Source of the DNA: Lantana camara
Taxonomy: Eukaryota > Streptophyta > Magnoliopsida > Lamiales > Verbenaceae
DNA length: 64,000 nt
Assembly (NCBI GenBank): GCA_037501455.1
Contig: CM074857.1
Span: 129,443,501 to 129,507,500 of the forward strand
Direction: 5' to 3'
Part shown: positions 1 to 12,933 of the stretch, in pieces
Layout of the letters: each line of letters begins with the position of its first letter
How positions within the stretch are numbered: the first letter of the stretch is position 1
The notes under the pieces: generated by a model
Databases searched by the model: none
Told to the model about the DNA's origin: nothing
Seen by the model: only the letters and a program-made list of their open reading frames with translations
Position numbers and translations under genes: made by a program

Positions 1-3000
1 ACTTATAGGTTTTGTTCCAAAATCAGAACAATCTAACTTGGGTTACTGTGCAAGGAGCCGTGAGCCATCGGAAGGAACTAATATGAATGATGAGGATGAG
101 CTTCCTAAGGGAGGAATGATAGAGGTAATGTCTAAATTTTTGAGTGAACTTCTCCCATTCACTGAAGCCGCATGGTTTGTCAATCGCATTATTAATTGCA
201 GAAAAAACACATCAAAGCTACCTTACGTGGTGCGCTAAGACGAGAGGAAGTGGCTGAGATAGAAGTTAGAAGACTGAAAGCTGAAATCGAACATTTAAAC
301 CATTTGGTATGTGGCATGTACTTGTAATTGGCTTTATCATGTTGTTTCAAAATAAATAAGTGTGAAATCCATTGCAGACTCACCAGCGAGAAGAAGAAGT
401 TCAGCGCACTAAAATGATGCTCCGGTTCCGTGATGAGAAGATAAAACGTTTGGAATTGCTTTTGGGTGGATTAATATCAGCTGATAAATACTACATGGAT
501 GAAAACAATAATTTAAGAGAGGAAAACCTGCTGCTGCAATCAAAACTTGAGAGAAATCCAGAAGTTACTCGATTTGCATTGGAGAATATCAGATTGCTTG
601 AGCAAATCAGAGTGTAATCATCTTGAGTACATCTCTAATACTTCTGGTTGGATCTGGTTATAATTTTTAAAGCTTTCTCATTTCCACTGTTCACAGGTTT
701 CAAAACTTCTATGAACATGGAGAAAGAGAAACACTACTTGCGGAAATATCAGAGTTGCGCAACAAGGTATGGTTGATCTCATGATTACAAGGAGTGCTTG
801 TTCATCCGATTGATGACATTTTTATTGTTACTACATTGCCTATATATATGAAGGTACTGGATTCACTTGAAGTTGAAAAAAGCTCTGGCCACCATCAATT
901 GTTTCCAATGAAAGGAGATCAGGTTAACAATGTAGCACTCTCAATTTTATTTATGCATAATTTTTCTAATCATATCAGTTCTTTAATTTCTGCATATATC
1001 TTCCCTGAAGATGCAGGAACCTCAAGATGCAAAAGAGTTGGAACGATGCAAGGACCTAAACTCCAAATTAATCAGGTGAATTTAACAAGTTGATAATCAT
1101 ATACAAGCGCACCTCCGTGGAAGCAAAACTATATTGTTTGACTTATATGTTTCTTGATTGTTTTGATAATTGATAGTTTGATACTCATTCTCCAGTTTTT
1201 ACTTCTTAATGAGCTCTTATTTTGATGTCTGTTTTCTCCTGTTAATCTGGCATTGTTACTGCTGGTGTTAGCTCATGCTTACCTCCTTGATGATTGTTCC
1301 TCAGTCAGGGACTACTCAAATTGGGCCAAGTCCTGAGAGTATTTGTTTTGTTTATTGTTCTCAATTATCTTTCTATACCGTGATTTGCAGGGAAGTTGAT
1401 GAATTACGGAGGCAACTGGAAAATGCAATGAACTCTAACCAAGATACGTCTTACTCTGTAAGGACATAGCATTTTCACTTCCCCTAAAGATGTTATAATT
1501 TTCGAATTAATTATATAATGACAAGCACAATTAAGGTTATAAGCTAAATGCAAAGCACCTCAAGAGTTAATTATTCTTTACTTTTACTGTCATTTTAATG
1601 TCCGCTGCTGAGTAAATTTGGGCACTTTTACAAATTATATTTTCTCAGTGAAATGTCATTGATACTTTTTGGCTACTTTGCAGATTGATAACGTGTTACC
1701 AGGAAGTGATTCTATAGACGAAGTGACATCTAGCAATGTCCCAGCAGATGAAGTTATTTATGGCAGAAAGGAGGAGACAAAGGAATATGTCTTGAATTTG
1801 CAGTGTGACAACACTTACAAACAGCTGATGAATGCAGAATCATTGATTGAAACCATGAAACTGCAGCAGTTCCAGCGAATCAAAGATCTAGAATCTGAGC
1901 AGACCGCAAATCTGCACTTGATGAAAATTCTGGATACTGATGAAGTTGAACAGAGGGAAAAGGAACCAACTGTAAGAATTAAAGGCAACGAAGGTGCCGA
2001 CATTTCTACTTTGCAAGCCAAGTTAGAAAATCTATCGACTAATCTCAAAGAAGCACATATACTCAATAGACAATATATTGAAGATTATGCGATACGACTT
2101 TCTCAAGATCACCAAACTGAAGCTGTCCGCTCTGAAGTAGAAATGGAAACTACAAGAACAATCATATATTTACAGGAAGAGATAGATAGACTTAATTCAG
2201 AATTTCAAGCAAGCTTGTGTTCCATGTCTGAAGAGAATTTAAATCTCAGAAAGAGTTTGGCAGCTAAGGAGAATGAGCTAAGAATGTCCTGCGCAGAGTG
2301 GGAAAGGGCAACTTTGGAGCTAACTTCATTCCTCATAGATGGTTCAAGATCCCTCTTAGACGCCTCGTCCCAAATTAAAGGTATTTCCTCCTCATTTTCT
2401 AATGTGAATGATTGGATTAGCGAACATGTTGAGAGGGCTGCTAATATATGTCTTGAAAGAGAAGAAACTATTCTACAACTGCAAAAGAGTTTGGAAGATG
2501 CACACAACACTCTGATGCAAATGGATCAGAAACTGTACTCCCTGAAGGGAGCAGCAATTGCTCTGACTGAGTATCAGCAGCCGGAAATATCTTCAAGCAG
2601 AGAGGAAAACATTGATGAATTAAAAGTAACTCGCGAAAGCCTTTCATTTTCCAGTGATACAATTGCATCATATTTTCCAGTTAAGAATGAAAATCAGCTT
2701 GAGATTCTACAACAGATCAGAAATGAACTTAGGGAAGTAAATAACAGATTTCGATCTATGAGTGCTTGCTTCCCTGAATTCATGAATATGAATCCTAGTG
2801 AAGACTTCACAGAGGTGGAAGGGTTGACCGCTGGTTGTTCGGGTCCATGCGCGTATTCTTTAGTTGAAACTGTTGATAATGATGATAAGCCTTCTTCAAG
2901 TTGCACGTATAAATGCACATGCACAAGAACTGAACAACCAATGGGCCTAAGCTCTGACAGACAATCAAATTGTCAACAAGCTGTTTTGCTTCTCAGGAAG

Positions 3001-6000
3001 GAAATCAGAAAAGCATATGAGACCTTTATGATGTTAAATGATTGGTTGATGGGGGGAGTTTTATTATCTTCTAATCTGCATGCGTCAGAGGAATTGAATG
3101 AGCAATATGGAGATGGACACGATAAAACTACTAGGACAAGAGTTGGAGCAGGCACAAAGAGTTTTGGAGAGGTAACACCATTTTTTTTTTTAATGTGAAA
3201 TTTAAAAGCCTTGTAATTTCTTTCCTCCATTCTGATTATCATAAGGGCATGCCAAAAAGAAGATATTAACTAATTTTTTTGTTAATCTCATAATCTATGA
3301 TATAATGTCATGTGCAGTTGGATGCTAAAGGGAAAGACGCTCTAGCTGGGACCTTCTTTGCCAAATTTGAAGAGGCTTATGGAACCATTAAAGAGGCTGA
3401 TTACATGTTAAAAGCCATGGTCATGGCAAATGAAAATGCAAACAAGTTGACAGCAATATGGAAACAAGCAGGAGAGGAATTGATGGCAAATAAAGAAAGC
3501 TTGACTGAAGAAATAAAGCAGTTAAAATCCCATGTTCCTTTGAGAGATGAAGACACAGAAGAACTGCAGAATGGAATCCAATTTAGCTTGAGGGAGAAAG
3601 CTGGTATATTGTCTTTCCTTGAAGAATGTTTACCTGCCATGCAAACAGGTGTTGAAGAACTGTTTGAGACTGCACGTAGTCATGCCATTCAAGCGGTTGA
3701 AGAAACGCGAACTTTGTTTTGTAGCTTGAGATCATCCTCAGAAGACTTAATGTGCAAAGTAATAGAGAATGATATTGGCATGTTTGTGCTACAGTGCCAA
3801 ATGGCAGAACACTCACAAATATTTAGTAGGCTTAATAGGATGGCAGATTCTGATAAATCCAGTCTCCAAGTAGACTGTCCAGTTGCAGAAAATCTTGGAC
3901 TGTGTCTTGTAAGTAGTGATCATATTTCAGCTCTTCATCCTGCGAAATATGAAGGGAAAGGATACGAAATTGCATGCATGTCAACAGACAAAATGAATGA
4001 GTTGGATCTGGTCGACAGTGATTCTGAACCTAAAAGCTTAGAACTCAAGAAAGAGCTGGAAAGAAAAGATATTCTGTTGAAAGGGTTACTTTTTGATTTC
4101 AGCTTGCTTCAAGAATTTGCTTCCAACAGGAAGGATATCAAGAGCGAACTTGAAAAGTTAATGATTGCCATGAGCAAAGTTCAAAATGAGCTACAGAGCA
4201 AAAGAGTTGAGCTTGATGACGTGCTCGTTCAGAATACTGAACTTGAAGGCCGGTTGTCTGAAGTGATGCAAGCATTATCCAACTCAAACACTGAAGTAGA
4301 GCATTTGAAAGGAGCATTAGATACTTTGTCACAGCAAAATATTGAGTTGAAAAATCTTCTCACAGATCTTTATCTGAGAAACTCAGAGGCAGAGCAGCTA
4401 GTAGAAGATCAAAGAGAAGCTATCGAAAGTTTAGAGAGAGAAATTATTCGTGTATCTTTGAAAGAGAAACAATTAATTCCTTCAGTGGAAGATACTGTGG
4501 ATGCCTTGACAGAGGTGACTACAGAGAGAGATCAACTTCTTGAAAAGCTCACTTCTTTGCAAGATAAACTTGATATGGCGTCAGCTTTAGCTGATGAGAA
4601 TCAAGCTATAGCAGCAGAAGCTCGTCAGGTATGTCTATATTTTAAGTCTTTAATATTGTAAGCCTTATTGCTATCTGCTGCTGAACTCAAAATGAAATCT
4701 CTTAGGAATCAGAAGCCAGTAAAATGTATGCCGAGCAAAAGGAAGAGGAGGTCAAGATTTTGGAACGTTCTGTTGAGGAGCTTGAGAGCACCATAAATGT
4801 ACTGGAGAAGAAAGTAAGTCCATTTGTCCTATACTTAAAGTAAAGAATTAATACCAACAGTAGATTGAGTTTTGAATTTCAGTATATGTTACTTCAGATC
4901 TTATGTTCATTTTGTTCTTTCTTAAGGTGCATGAAATGGAAGAGGAGGTTGAGAAACAGAGGCTGATAAGGGATTCACTGGAACTTAAACTTCAGTCACT
5001 GAGGCACAGATTATTAATGGTTGAGGACCTCACTGAGAGTATGTCTACTGAGAACTCAAATACAACACAACTTGAAGATCAACTTCCGAGGTAGAAAAAG
5101 TTCAAGATTTTATCCTCATTATCTATAATCTTCACAATCATTTGAATGCCTAAAACTTATTACTTCCAGGAAATTGCGTGGGAGATCCCTGGAAATTAAT
5201 GAGGCTCATAGTCAAATAAGATCTCTCGAAGAAGAGAACGCAAAACAAGCTAATGAGGTTTAGTGTGACTTGTAATTAACCAACCTCATGGTTCTCTGTT
5301 TCTGTACACTAATCCCAGTTGTTTGACATAATGTGCAGATCAGACAACTCAAAGGTTATATAACTGAACTTGTTCTGCATGCTGAGGCACAGGCATCACA
5401 GTATCAACAAAAGGTTAACTGATGAAGTCCCCTCTGGTAGTTCTTGTGCGACCATATTATTTGTCATCATCATCACATGTCTTTTGTCTTTTGAACAGTA
5501 CAAAAATTTGGAATCAATGCTACATGGAGTTAAAACAGATTTATCAATTGTATCTGCCGCACCTTCATCAGAAAGAGCTGATAAGACCTCAGCAAGGGCA
5601 CGGGGTTCGAGTTCACCCTTTAGATGTATTTCTGGTCTTGTCCAGCAGATGAATCAAGAGAAGGATCAGGAATTGACAAGTGCTAGACTTCGTATACGAG
5701 AACTAGAGGCACTGGCTGCCAGCAGGCATAAAGAGGTAAGTTAGCATATCCAACCATCAAGATGTATTGTGTAGCTTTTCAGCCTAGTGGCTTTCTAATT
5801 CCTTCTTTTACCTGTTGCAAAACCCATTTACGAGTTCATGCATGTCCACCTTAAATCAGATCTGTATGCTAAATACGAGACTGGCAACTGCTGAAAGCAT
5901 GACGCATGATGTCATTCGTGATTTACTCAGTGTCAAATTGGATATCTCGAATTATGCTGTAAGTGGAGGCTTGAATAGAGAAGATATTGGTTCAAAATTT

Positions 6001-6845
6001 CCTTTGCAATCTTAATTGAAAATACTGTTTGGTTTCCTATAGGATATAATTGACCAGCATCAACTTCAAAGGCTAATCGAGGAGGCTCACAATCATAGAT
6101 ACGAGTTCGCTGCAATGGTACACTTTTACAGATTTGTTTTCTAATTTGCTTGCATTTGCTAAATTAATGCTTACCTATATTTCCTGCGACAAGGAGCAAG
6201 AAATTTGCAACCTGAGGAGCCAAGTTGATGATTTACTTGAAGAAAGAGAAAGGTGATGTGAATTGTTTTCCATGTCAATCTGATATCGAATATGCAATAC
6301 TCCATCAACAAAATTTACTGCATTGTGAGTGTATTCCCGATAATTGCAAGGATTAGTAACCTTTATGTGATGATGATCCCATTTCTGTGCAGATGCATAT
6401 CAGAAATCAATAGAAACAATGCAGACCAACTGGCCTCTCAGATTCTTGTGGAACAATTACAAGAACGAGATCAGTTATTGATTGCTCAAAATGATATGCT
6501 CAAGGTAGCATAACACTTCATCTATCACTGCAAAATACATAAGAAGAATATCAAAATTCATACCGACGTCAGACTGTTGCTTTCTATTTTGTTATTCTTT
6601 CGTCATGTTGACTTGGAATATGTATACAGATGGACAAATCAAATCTACAACGGAGAGTTGCCGAGCTAGATGACATGGTGAAAAAGCTGTCTGGCAAACA
6701 GAAACCCCAACCTCAACCCCAAGCGAATAGGTATTCAAGGCCGTATGACTATGACCTCGGTGAGAGGTTGATTCATTCACAGAAAGTGCTTTCAAGAATC
6801 AACGATCAACTTGCTCACTATCGTAAACCTGATGGAAGCTCCTAA
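1..6845 (+). CDS. KIN-12 class (phragmoplast-orienting) kinesin, C-terminal stalk, 5' end outside window
   Basis: Nineteen exons in a consistent phase can be read: 1-124, 202-306, 378-613, 697-766, 854-922, 1017-1075, 1391-1457, 1684-3171, 3318-4628, 4706-4813, 4927-5090, 5170-5257, 5339-5413, 5499-5735, 5860-5958, 6043-6117, 6194-6252, 6393-6504 and 6630-6845. They encode about 1,590 residues of heptad-rich coiled coil. The N-terminal motor domain lies upstream of the window. The stretch reading ALRREEVAEIEVRRLKAEIE followed by KMMLRFRDEKIKRLELL, and the closing MDKSNLQRRVAELDDMVKKL, resemble plant KIN-12 proteins as I remember them. The total with a motor would exceed 2,000 residues, closer to POK1/POK2 than to the shorter KIN-12A/B. 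Known POK kinesins act at the cortical division zone to guide the phragmoplast. Two very large exons (1.49 and 1.31 kb) hold most of the stalk. No internal stop was seen. The exact paralogue is uncertain. Confidence 0.85.
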
Positions 6846-7724
6846 TTGGATAGGCGTGGCATGGGAAGTTACGAAACAAAGTTAAGGTGAGTTTAAGAGG
6901 ACACTTTATGCAGTAATGATTGAAGTCTGTAGTTGTCCCTATCTCTGAATAGTCGAACACCACAAGACTCGCCGTTTACTTAATAACACAATTTAGAAAG
7001 GTAAAATATCATAACTTACAGAAGATATCCTATTTAGGCATGAACTATCAAATAAATACTATTTGTTATTATGTTAAAGTAATCTTATGATGCAATATAT
7101 TGAATCACTTGTTTATAATTCATTGACAGGAAGCAGAAGCCATGACAGAACAATTTGTATGAATACTCAAAATATTGCCCAACTCCAGCAAACTGCAAAC
7201 ATCAGAAATATCTACATGCAGAAATTTGTGTGTACGTTTGAATGAAAGGTGATTGTGTATTTTCTTGGTAGTTGATTTAAAATTTGAAATGTGTTCAAAG
7301 TTATGCACTAACACATTCACGCCTCCTGCTGTGTATTCCTGTTATTAACAATTACTCTCGTTGTATTTTCTGGCAACAGAAAGTTGCTAATTCATTTCTT
7401 ACAAGCTGCAGCAATTGTACAAATGGCAGATTTGCAAGCATAAGATGCATTGCTATAATATAATTTTGTATAATATTTGATATCAAATCATTTTCAAGAT
7501 AATGTTGCATATGTAAAATTCATATTAATTACTTAGCAGTTACAGCGTGATGGAATTGCAGCCTTCAATATATGGCAAAACAAGAAATCAATCCCGATAT
7601 GAATGTAATAATTCAGCTACCATTCCAAGGCTATTCCCTCTTATAAGTACTATTACCATTAATTTATTAAAATCACAGTGATAAATACTTTACCCTAGTA
7701 CATAATCATTCTCCGTCCAGTGGC
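6846..7724. other. Convergent 3' intergenic region
   Basis: AT-rich DNA between the 3' ends of the kinesin (+) and the methyltransferase (-). It should hold both 3' UTRs; several poly(A)-signal-like A/T runs occur, but no coding potential or repeat structure was recognised. Confidence 0.6.
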
Positions 7725-9910
7725 TCATGCTTCGCTGCTCTTCCCAATCTCATCCTGAAAAAGAAGAGGACAATCATTAAATTACAGGAGGAAAAAGAAT
7801 TTGCATGGAACAGAGATTTGTAATAGGATACTAACCTTTATGCATACGTAAATATAATGAACGTCAGCGTTCATTCCAACAGCAGTTTCTGGGAAGCCTC
7901 CATTAGCATCTAATGGAATGGGAGATGTTAGATCCTTTTTATTTCCTGATTCAAGTTTCTCTGCACTCGGATCCTTACTCTCGTGTGAACTATTTCCAGA
8001 TGGGAGTTTCTCTGCATTGCATCATTTGCATACCCTTGTTAATATGACTCCACTGTCATACACAACTCAATTCACATAACTAAGAAGAGTTTTGACGAAC
8101 CTATCAAATGCAGCTTAATTGTCCATGACAGGGTTTTCAATAATTGTATTCGATAAACTGGTGATCCATACGTAACCTGCAAGTAACGGATACCTGTGTT
8201 AGAGAGGAAAGAAAATAGAGAATCGATTTTTATATACATATTGGTAGGAAAACTCAATATTCAAGAGTCTATTTTTGTTTTGACGTATACTAGAGAACAA
8301 AAAGAGAATGACAGAATCGGTAAGCTTACCAAAATGTACACTCCCTTGTCCTTGAGGACCCTATAGTTTGTCATCAACTGCTTCAACTTAGGGGCAGAGT
8401 GAAAAAGATAGAACAACATCAAGTAAGAGAGCTAGAAACTTAGAAAAAGATTTTAAGTTGCCTGAGTGTACCTCCAGACTTCCTCAAGCATTTTAGTAGC
8501 ATTTTGCCGTGAGTTTTGTCCACACTGAGGTGGAAAATAGGGAAATGTCAGTTTAAATAATTAATGAATTCCAAAAGAACCCATAGAATGTCATGCAGAG
8601 AACTCACCAAAAGAGAGTCAAGTGTACCTGTGAAGAATATGGAAAAGCATCAGAAATTTCCCCAACCTTATCTAGTAAGACGCATAGGTAAAAACTAGAA
8701 ACAATACCTTTATCAATAACAGCAGAAAAAGATTTCGTCTCAAAGGTGCTCATATCTCGGACATCCATTGTCATATCTGCTCAGATATTAAAGAAATATT
8801 CCCTTAACTATGCACTTAGTTATAAACATGTAACACAGCATCAAAGAAGTGTGGTCATTTCAATCTATTATTCTTTTTCTCTCCAAAAAAGTTGTACACC
8901 TTTTCATAGTAAAGCATAATGTGGGGTGCACCCTTTCAAGTCATCCTTTACGGTACTACTTGAGTAATATTATGCAAAAACTTTCACATGCAGGCCAACT
9001 ACAACTGCTAAATTATTCATGTATGCAATGGAAGATACATTTTAGCTGAGGGCGATCGGAGTACTTCTTTTTCATTGCTTCAATCACCACTGAGCTAATA
9101 TCAACATTGACAACTTCATCATATCCATCTTCAACCATGCCTTCGCTAAAGGCTGCAGAAAGAAACAATTATATGAAGATACGAGAATCAATGAGATAAA
9201 AGAAAAAGAAAAGGAAGCTGTTGCAATGTACAAACACAATGGCAACTTTCCTTTAGCAGATAACAAAATGCTATTAGAAATGAACATGTAGGCTATTAAC
9301 CTTTTGTCCTCCAGCCTATCTTCCTCGCATTCTAATTTTACCAAATGCTATCACCTATCTATACAGATTACAGAGCATGCCTGCTCTGCTTTATTTATCA
9401 ACACCCTAACGGAAGAACATCCTTCATGATTAAAATACAGCACTATCGAGAATAAACACGAATTAATCCACAGATTGAGTAGCATCTAGATTATGGATTG
9501 TTCATTCACTGGTAGGTCCATTCAGATGAGCTCACTGATCTAGATTTGCAGCAGGATCCAACAACATAGGATTGGAAAACCGAAAACTCAGTGCTTGCCT
9601 TAAGTGGTTATGCGAGCTCAATTAAGAAAAATCGGCGAATTGAATACTCGAGACTGGCGTGGATAATTGAGATCAAGGTTTGAACAATCATCACGGTGAG
9701 CTGAAGATGGATGTTACCTGAATTGCCACAGCCGACGACGAGAATTGGTTGATCCTGAGGAATGTAGAGGCGGAGAAGAGGGGCAAGGGCGGTGTACTTC
9801 TGGTACCAATCGAAGGTTGAGGGATCCTGTGCGTAGCGATTGTCCCAATACCATGCTTCTCCGTACGCCTGAGTGTTGCTGCCGCTCGCCGGAGAACTTC
9901 CTGCCGTCAT
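7725..9910 (-). CDS. METTL13/EEF1AKMT4-like SAM-dependent methyltransferase
   Basis: Nine exons on the minus strand: 9718-9910, 9039-9152, 8708-8776, 8608-8627, 8472-8524, 8330-8360, 8101-8176, 7836-8011 and 7725-7754, giving 253 residues. The start at 9908-9910 precedes a short Ser/Gly leader and then the family hallmark YGEAWYWDNRYAQDPSTFDW. Motif I of the class I methyltransferase fold reads ILVVGCGNSGFSEG-like across the first junction (VVGCGNS then AFSEGMVEDGYD). The acidic motif II is VVNVDISSVVIEAM, followed by MDVRDMSTF and AVIDKGTLDSLL. Animal relatives methylate lysines of elongation factor eEF1A; the plant substrate is inferred. Exon 4 is only 20 bases. The C-terminal 60 residues are Ser/Lys/Glu-rich and less conserved. 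Its start codon faces the gene at 10330 across about 420 bases, so a shared promoter region is likely. Confidence 0.88.
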
Positions 9911-10329
9911 TTTCCGATCACTTTATTCATTAATCTAACGCACATTATCAGTGGTATTATGTACTGCTTCCTGATCTTTCCTCTTTTGGGAAAAAGTTTT
10001 AAATTACAAAATCCCCCCTCCGTTTTTATGAAATTTCGAAACTAACCTTTCTGAAGCCCAAAATTAATATAATCGAGCCTCGGCCTACTTCCTGTTACAG
10101 TTTTACTGCCTGTCTGGTTTGATTTTCACAGCTACAACCACCGCCGACGGCTGCCGGAGAAGCCACACATATGTAAGCCTTTCGCTTCTACGAAAACCCC
10201 ATCACTTCTCAGTGTATTGCTAATACCGAAACCCAATCAGCTTTATAAGCTCGGAATCTGGTGAGTTCAGAAACTGTTCTTCTCGATAAAAGACACGCAT
10301 TTCTACTCTGACATAAAGAAAAGCACACT
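9911..10329. promoter_or_regulatory. Bidirectional promoter region between divergent genes
   Basis: About 420 bases separate the start codons of the methyltransferase (-) and the membrane protein (+). No clear TATA box was found on either strand, which would fit two broadly expressed genes. The regulatory role is inferred from the head-to-head layout. Confidence 0.5.
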
Positions 10330-11574
10330 ATGCAGCCAGCGGCGTCCTTGGTTTGTTCGAAGGTGAGCCCCTTTAGCTTTACCTTCTCCCCAAATAGCCA
10401 TTCAATCTCAGTCGGGCCTTTTAACAAACGCCTTCAATGCAAGGGTTTATTGCTGCAAAAATCGCTTGCCCAGAGAAATTTAAGGCCCCTCAGTGCCTCC
10501 TCAAACTGCTGTTCTTCGTTAGTGTCTGGTTACGATAATGTATTTCTGTCCAGTTCTGTCTTTCCGTCAAATTCTAGAATTATCCGTCCTCTTCGGCCGC
10601 CCAAATACTCGTGTTCAAGTTCAGCAGCCCCAGGGAGCTCAGACGCACTGAAAACATCGTTGGAAAATCTGAAGGAGTTCTCGTTCGAGTCTCTGAAATC
10701 CAAGCTTTCGGAGTTGACACCGGTCAAGGTTGTGAAGTTGTGTTTGGTGTTGTCTGTTGCAATTGCTGCAACCAAATGGACCGTCAATTTGGTGTTTAAC
10801 CCATTTTTCTGGATGTATTTTAGCTGGACCTGGTTATTCTGGCCATGGATGGTCGCCATTGGCCTTGCAATTGCGGGTCTTTACAGCTTCAGTAAGTACC
10901 TAAAGGGAGAAGCTAACGTATATGAACAGCTCGCCGTCGTTACATCATCTTTCACTTGGCTAACATTAGTTCCTCCTGCTCATTTTAATGGCTTTCTTGA
11001 AGGGTGGCCCCTGGTATTCTTTGTTGTATACCATTACTTCTATTTCCTCAATGTTAGCATCCGAAAGCGCATGTATGGTGATTGTTACCCAAGAAAGCAT
11101 GACAACAAGTGGGTTGTTAGCACACCTAATTGGCATAAGCTTTTGTTTTGTGTTGGAGTAATGGTTGGTCATTGGCTAGCAGCATTTGAAGGGCCGGAGC
11201 TCCATCTCATACCAGGAGGGTGGAACAATGTGGTAATTTGGGCTTTAATCATGTTGACGGTGTTTATGCAGTATAGTTCGTCATTATATTTGGCTAATTA
11301 TTCGCAGAAGGTAGTTGAGCCTACAGCTGTTGTCCAGTTTGGACCTTACAGGTTAGTGCGCCATCCAATTTATGCGTCTACCATGCTTCTCTTTGTCATT
11401 TACTTTACAGCACTCAGAGCGCCCATCAGTGCACTGTTTATCGTTGCTGTCTGCTTGATGTATTATGGGCAAAAAGTGAAGCTTGAGGAGGCCTTGATGC
11501 TAGAGAATTTTGAAGACAAGTATAGTGATTACATGAGTAAGGTTCGTTATAAGTTAATTCCGTTTGTGTATTAG
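10330..11574 (+). CDS. Plastid-type multi-pass membrane protein with ICMT/PEMT-like C-terminus
   Basis: A single uninterrupted exon encodes 414 residues. The first roughly 100 residues are rich in Ser, Phe and basic residues with few acids, as expected of a chloroplast transit peptide. Hydrophobic segments begin near residue 137 (VKLCLVLSVAIAATKW) and continue through FSWTWLFWPWMVAIGLAIAG, WPLVFFVVYHYFYFL, WHKLLFCVGVMVGHWL and NVVIWALIMLTVFMQY. The C-terminus carries FGPYRLVRHPIYASTMLL near residue 337, then a Glu-Glu pair and a closing F-x-x-Y-x-x-Y pattern. This is the signature of isoprenylcysteine carboxyl methyltransferase and phosphatidylethanolamine methyltransferase families, where the RHP and EE residues bind S-adenosylmethionine. 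Substrate unknown. Absence of introns is notable among its many-exon neighbours. Confidence 0.75.
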   Translation: MQPAASLVCSKVSPFSFTFSPNSHSISVGPFNKRLQCKGLLLQKSLAQRNLRPLSASSNCCSSLVSGYDNVFLSSSVFPSNSRIIRPLRPPKYSCSSSAAPGSSDALKTSLENLKEFSFESLKSKLSELTPVKVVKLCLVLSVAIAATKWTVNLVFNPFFWMYFSWTWLFWPWMVAIGLAIAGLYSFSKYLKGEANVYEQLAVVTSSFTWLTLVPPAHFNGFLEGWPLVFFVVYHYFYFLNVSIRKRMYGDCYPRKHDNKWVVSTPNWHKLLFCVGVMVGHWLAAFEGPELHLIPGGWNNVVIWALIMLTVFMQYSSSLYLANYSQKVVEPTAVVQFGPYRLVRHPIYASTMLLFVIYFTALRAPISALFIVAVCLMYYGQKVKLEEALMLENFEDKYSDYMSKVRYKLIPFVY

Positions 11575-11848
11575 TTGGAATCTGAAAGGAAGAAGCAAAA
11601 GACTATCACTTGAATTGGTTTCTTTAATGTTTAGTAAGTTAGATTTGAGTTACATTGTCCATTTCACTATGATTTGTTTTCTGCTGCAATATTTACTTTG
11701 GTTTTATAGTATATGTTGTTGCACATGAATTCTGAATGTTATTAAAATTTCAGACTGTAATACTCTGTCATTGTAGTCTCAAAACAATGCATAACCAAAA
11801 AAACCTTTGTAGAAGTTATGCATTTGATTACATGTACATGAAAACCTA

Positions 11849-12933
11849 TCAACAAGTGGTTCCACCACTGGCACTTGATGATCCTTGAAACGTAACTATA
11901 ATAGTATTCTCTGGGGCCGGCGGTGGTGGTGCCGCTAGGCTTTCCGGCAGATGGTGTTGGTGGGATTTGCAGTTAGTATGATCAGATATAACAGGAGCTC
12001 TGCAAAGTGGACAGGTTGAGTTACTGCGCAGCCAAAGGCGGATGCATTCTATGTGGAAAATGTGTTTGCATGATGGCACTTGGAGTAACTCTTCTTGCAC
12101 CTCGAATTCTCCCAAGCAAACACAGCACCTGGAAAACAATTACGATATCCATTAGTGTAAATATTTCATGACACAGATTTGTAGCTGGTGCCCCTTTAAT
12201 TTGAGAACCCAAAGTTAAAAGGCATCTTGTGAAAGAGTAAAAGATTCTGATGATGGAACTCGTCAACACAGGGAGTACTCTCAACTCTTTAATGCTCTAT
12301 TTGATTGATGCTTATCTGCTGAGAATATTTATGTGACGATAGTGGAGAAGGAATTTTGGCACAGTGCTTGTACTGTGCAGGAACCTATGAGGCATGTGAC
12401 ACTTGTGGAGTTAAATTAGACACACACTCATGGCTTTAGGGTGTCAATTATGAACCATTGAAGAAAAAGTGTGCTGTCTTCATAGTGGTTCCAAGCATAT
12501 GTGCTTGTGAAAGCCACTTGAGGTTACTGAAACTAATCTGGAGTAAGATTGGTACAAAAAGTCTTAACAACTTACATCGACTCCCTCTCTTTGGCGTATT
12601 CGTCGAACAAGATTTTGCAGAGCTTTGTCTTGAGCTCGTTTTTCAAATCCAGATCACAAGGCTGGAAAACAGATGAATGAGATGAATCCCATCTGATTAA
12701 CTAACAAACGTAAATAGAATGCTTACTGCTGCGTTGATAGTCCTCGGGAGAAGAGGTCCGGTTGACGAGAAGCTTGAAGCTCTTCTCTTGAGGTAGAACA
12801 AATAGAAGAGCAGGAAAAGAATGATTGAGAAGAGAATAGGAATTGAGAATATGAAAGCCTGATATAGCTTAAGTTGAATTGCTGCGGGATATTGGTGAGG
12901 AGGGCTGGGAGACTGGGGAGGAGAAGAAGTCAT
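11849..12933 (-). CDS. Membrane-anchored RING-H2 E3 ubiquitin ligase (ATL-like)
   Basis: Three exons: 12727-12933, 12576-12661 and 11849-12128, giving 190 residues. A Pro/Ser-rich N-terminus is followed by one strong membrane segment (about residues 25-48, AFIFSIPILFSIILFLLFYL) and a basic KRR stop-transfer. The RING-H2 finger runs C-x2-C-x15-C-x1-H-x2-H-x2-C-x10-C-x2-C, with the conserved Trp before the seventh ligand (CIRLWLRSNSTCPLC). The H-H at positions four and five make it RING-H2. ATL-type ligases recruit E2 enzymes at membranes and ubiquitinate nearby proteins. The ATL GLD motif is not obvious, so assignment inside the RING-H2 group stays open. The tail is Pro/Ser-rich. The exon 2/3 joint falls two residues before the first zinc ligand. 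Confidence 0.82.
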
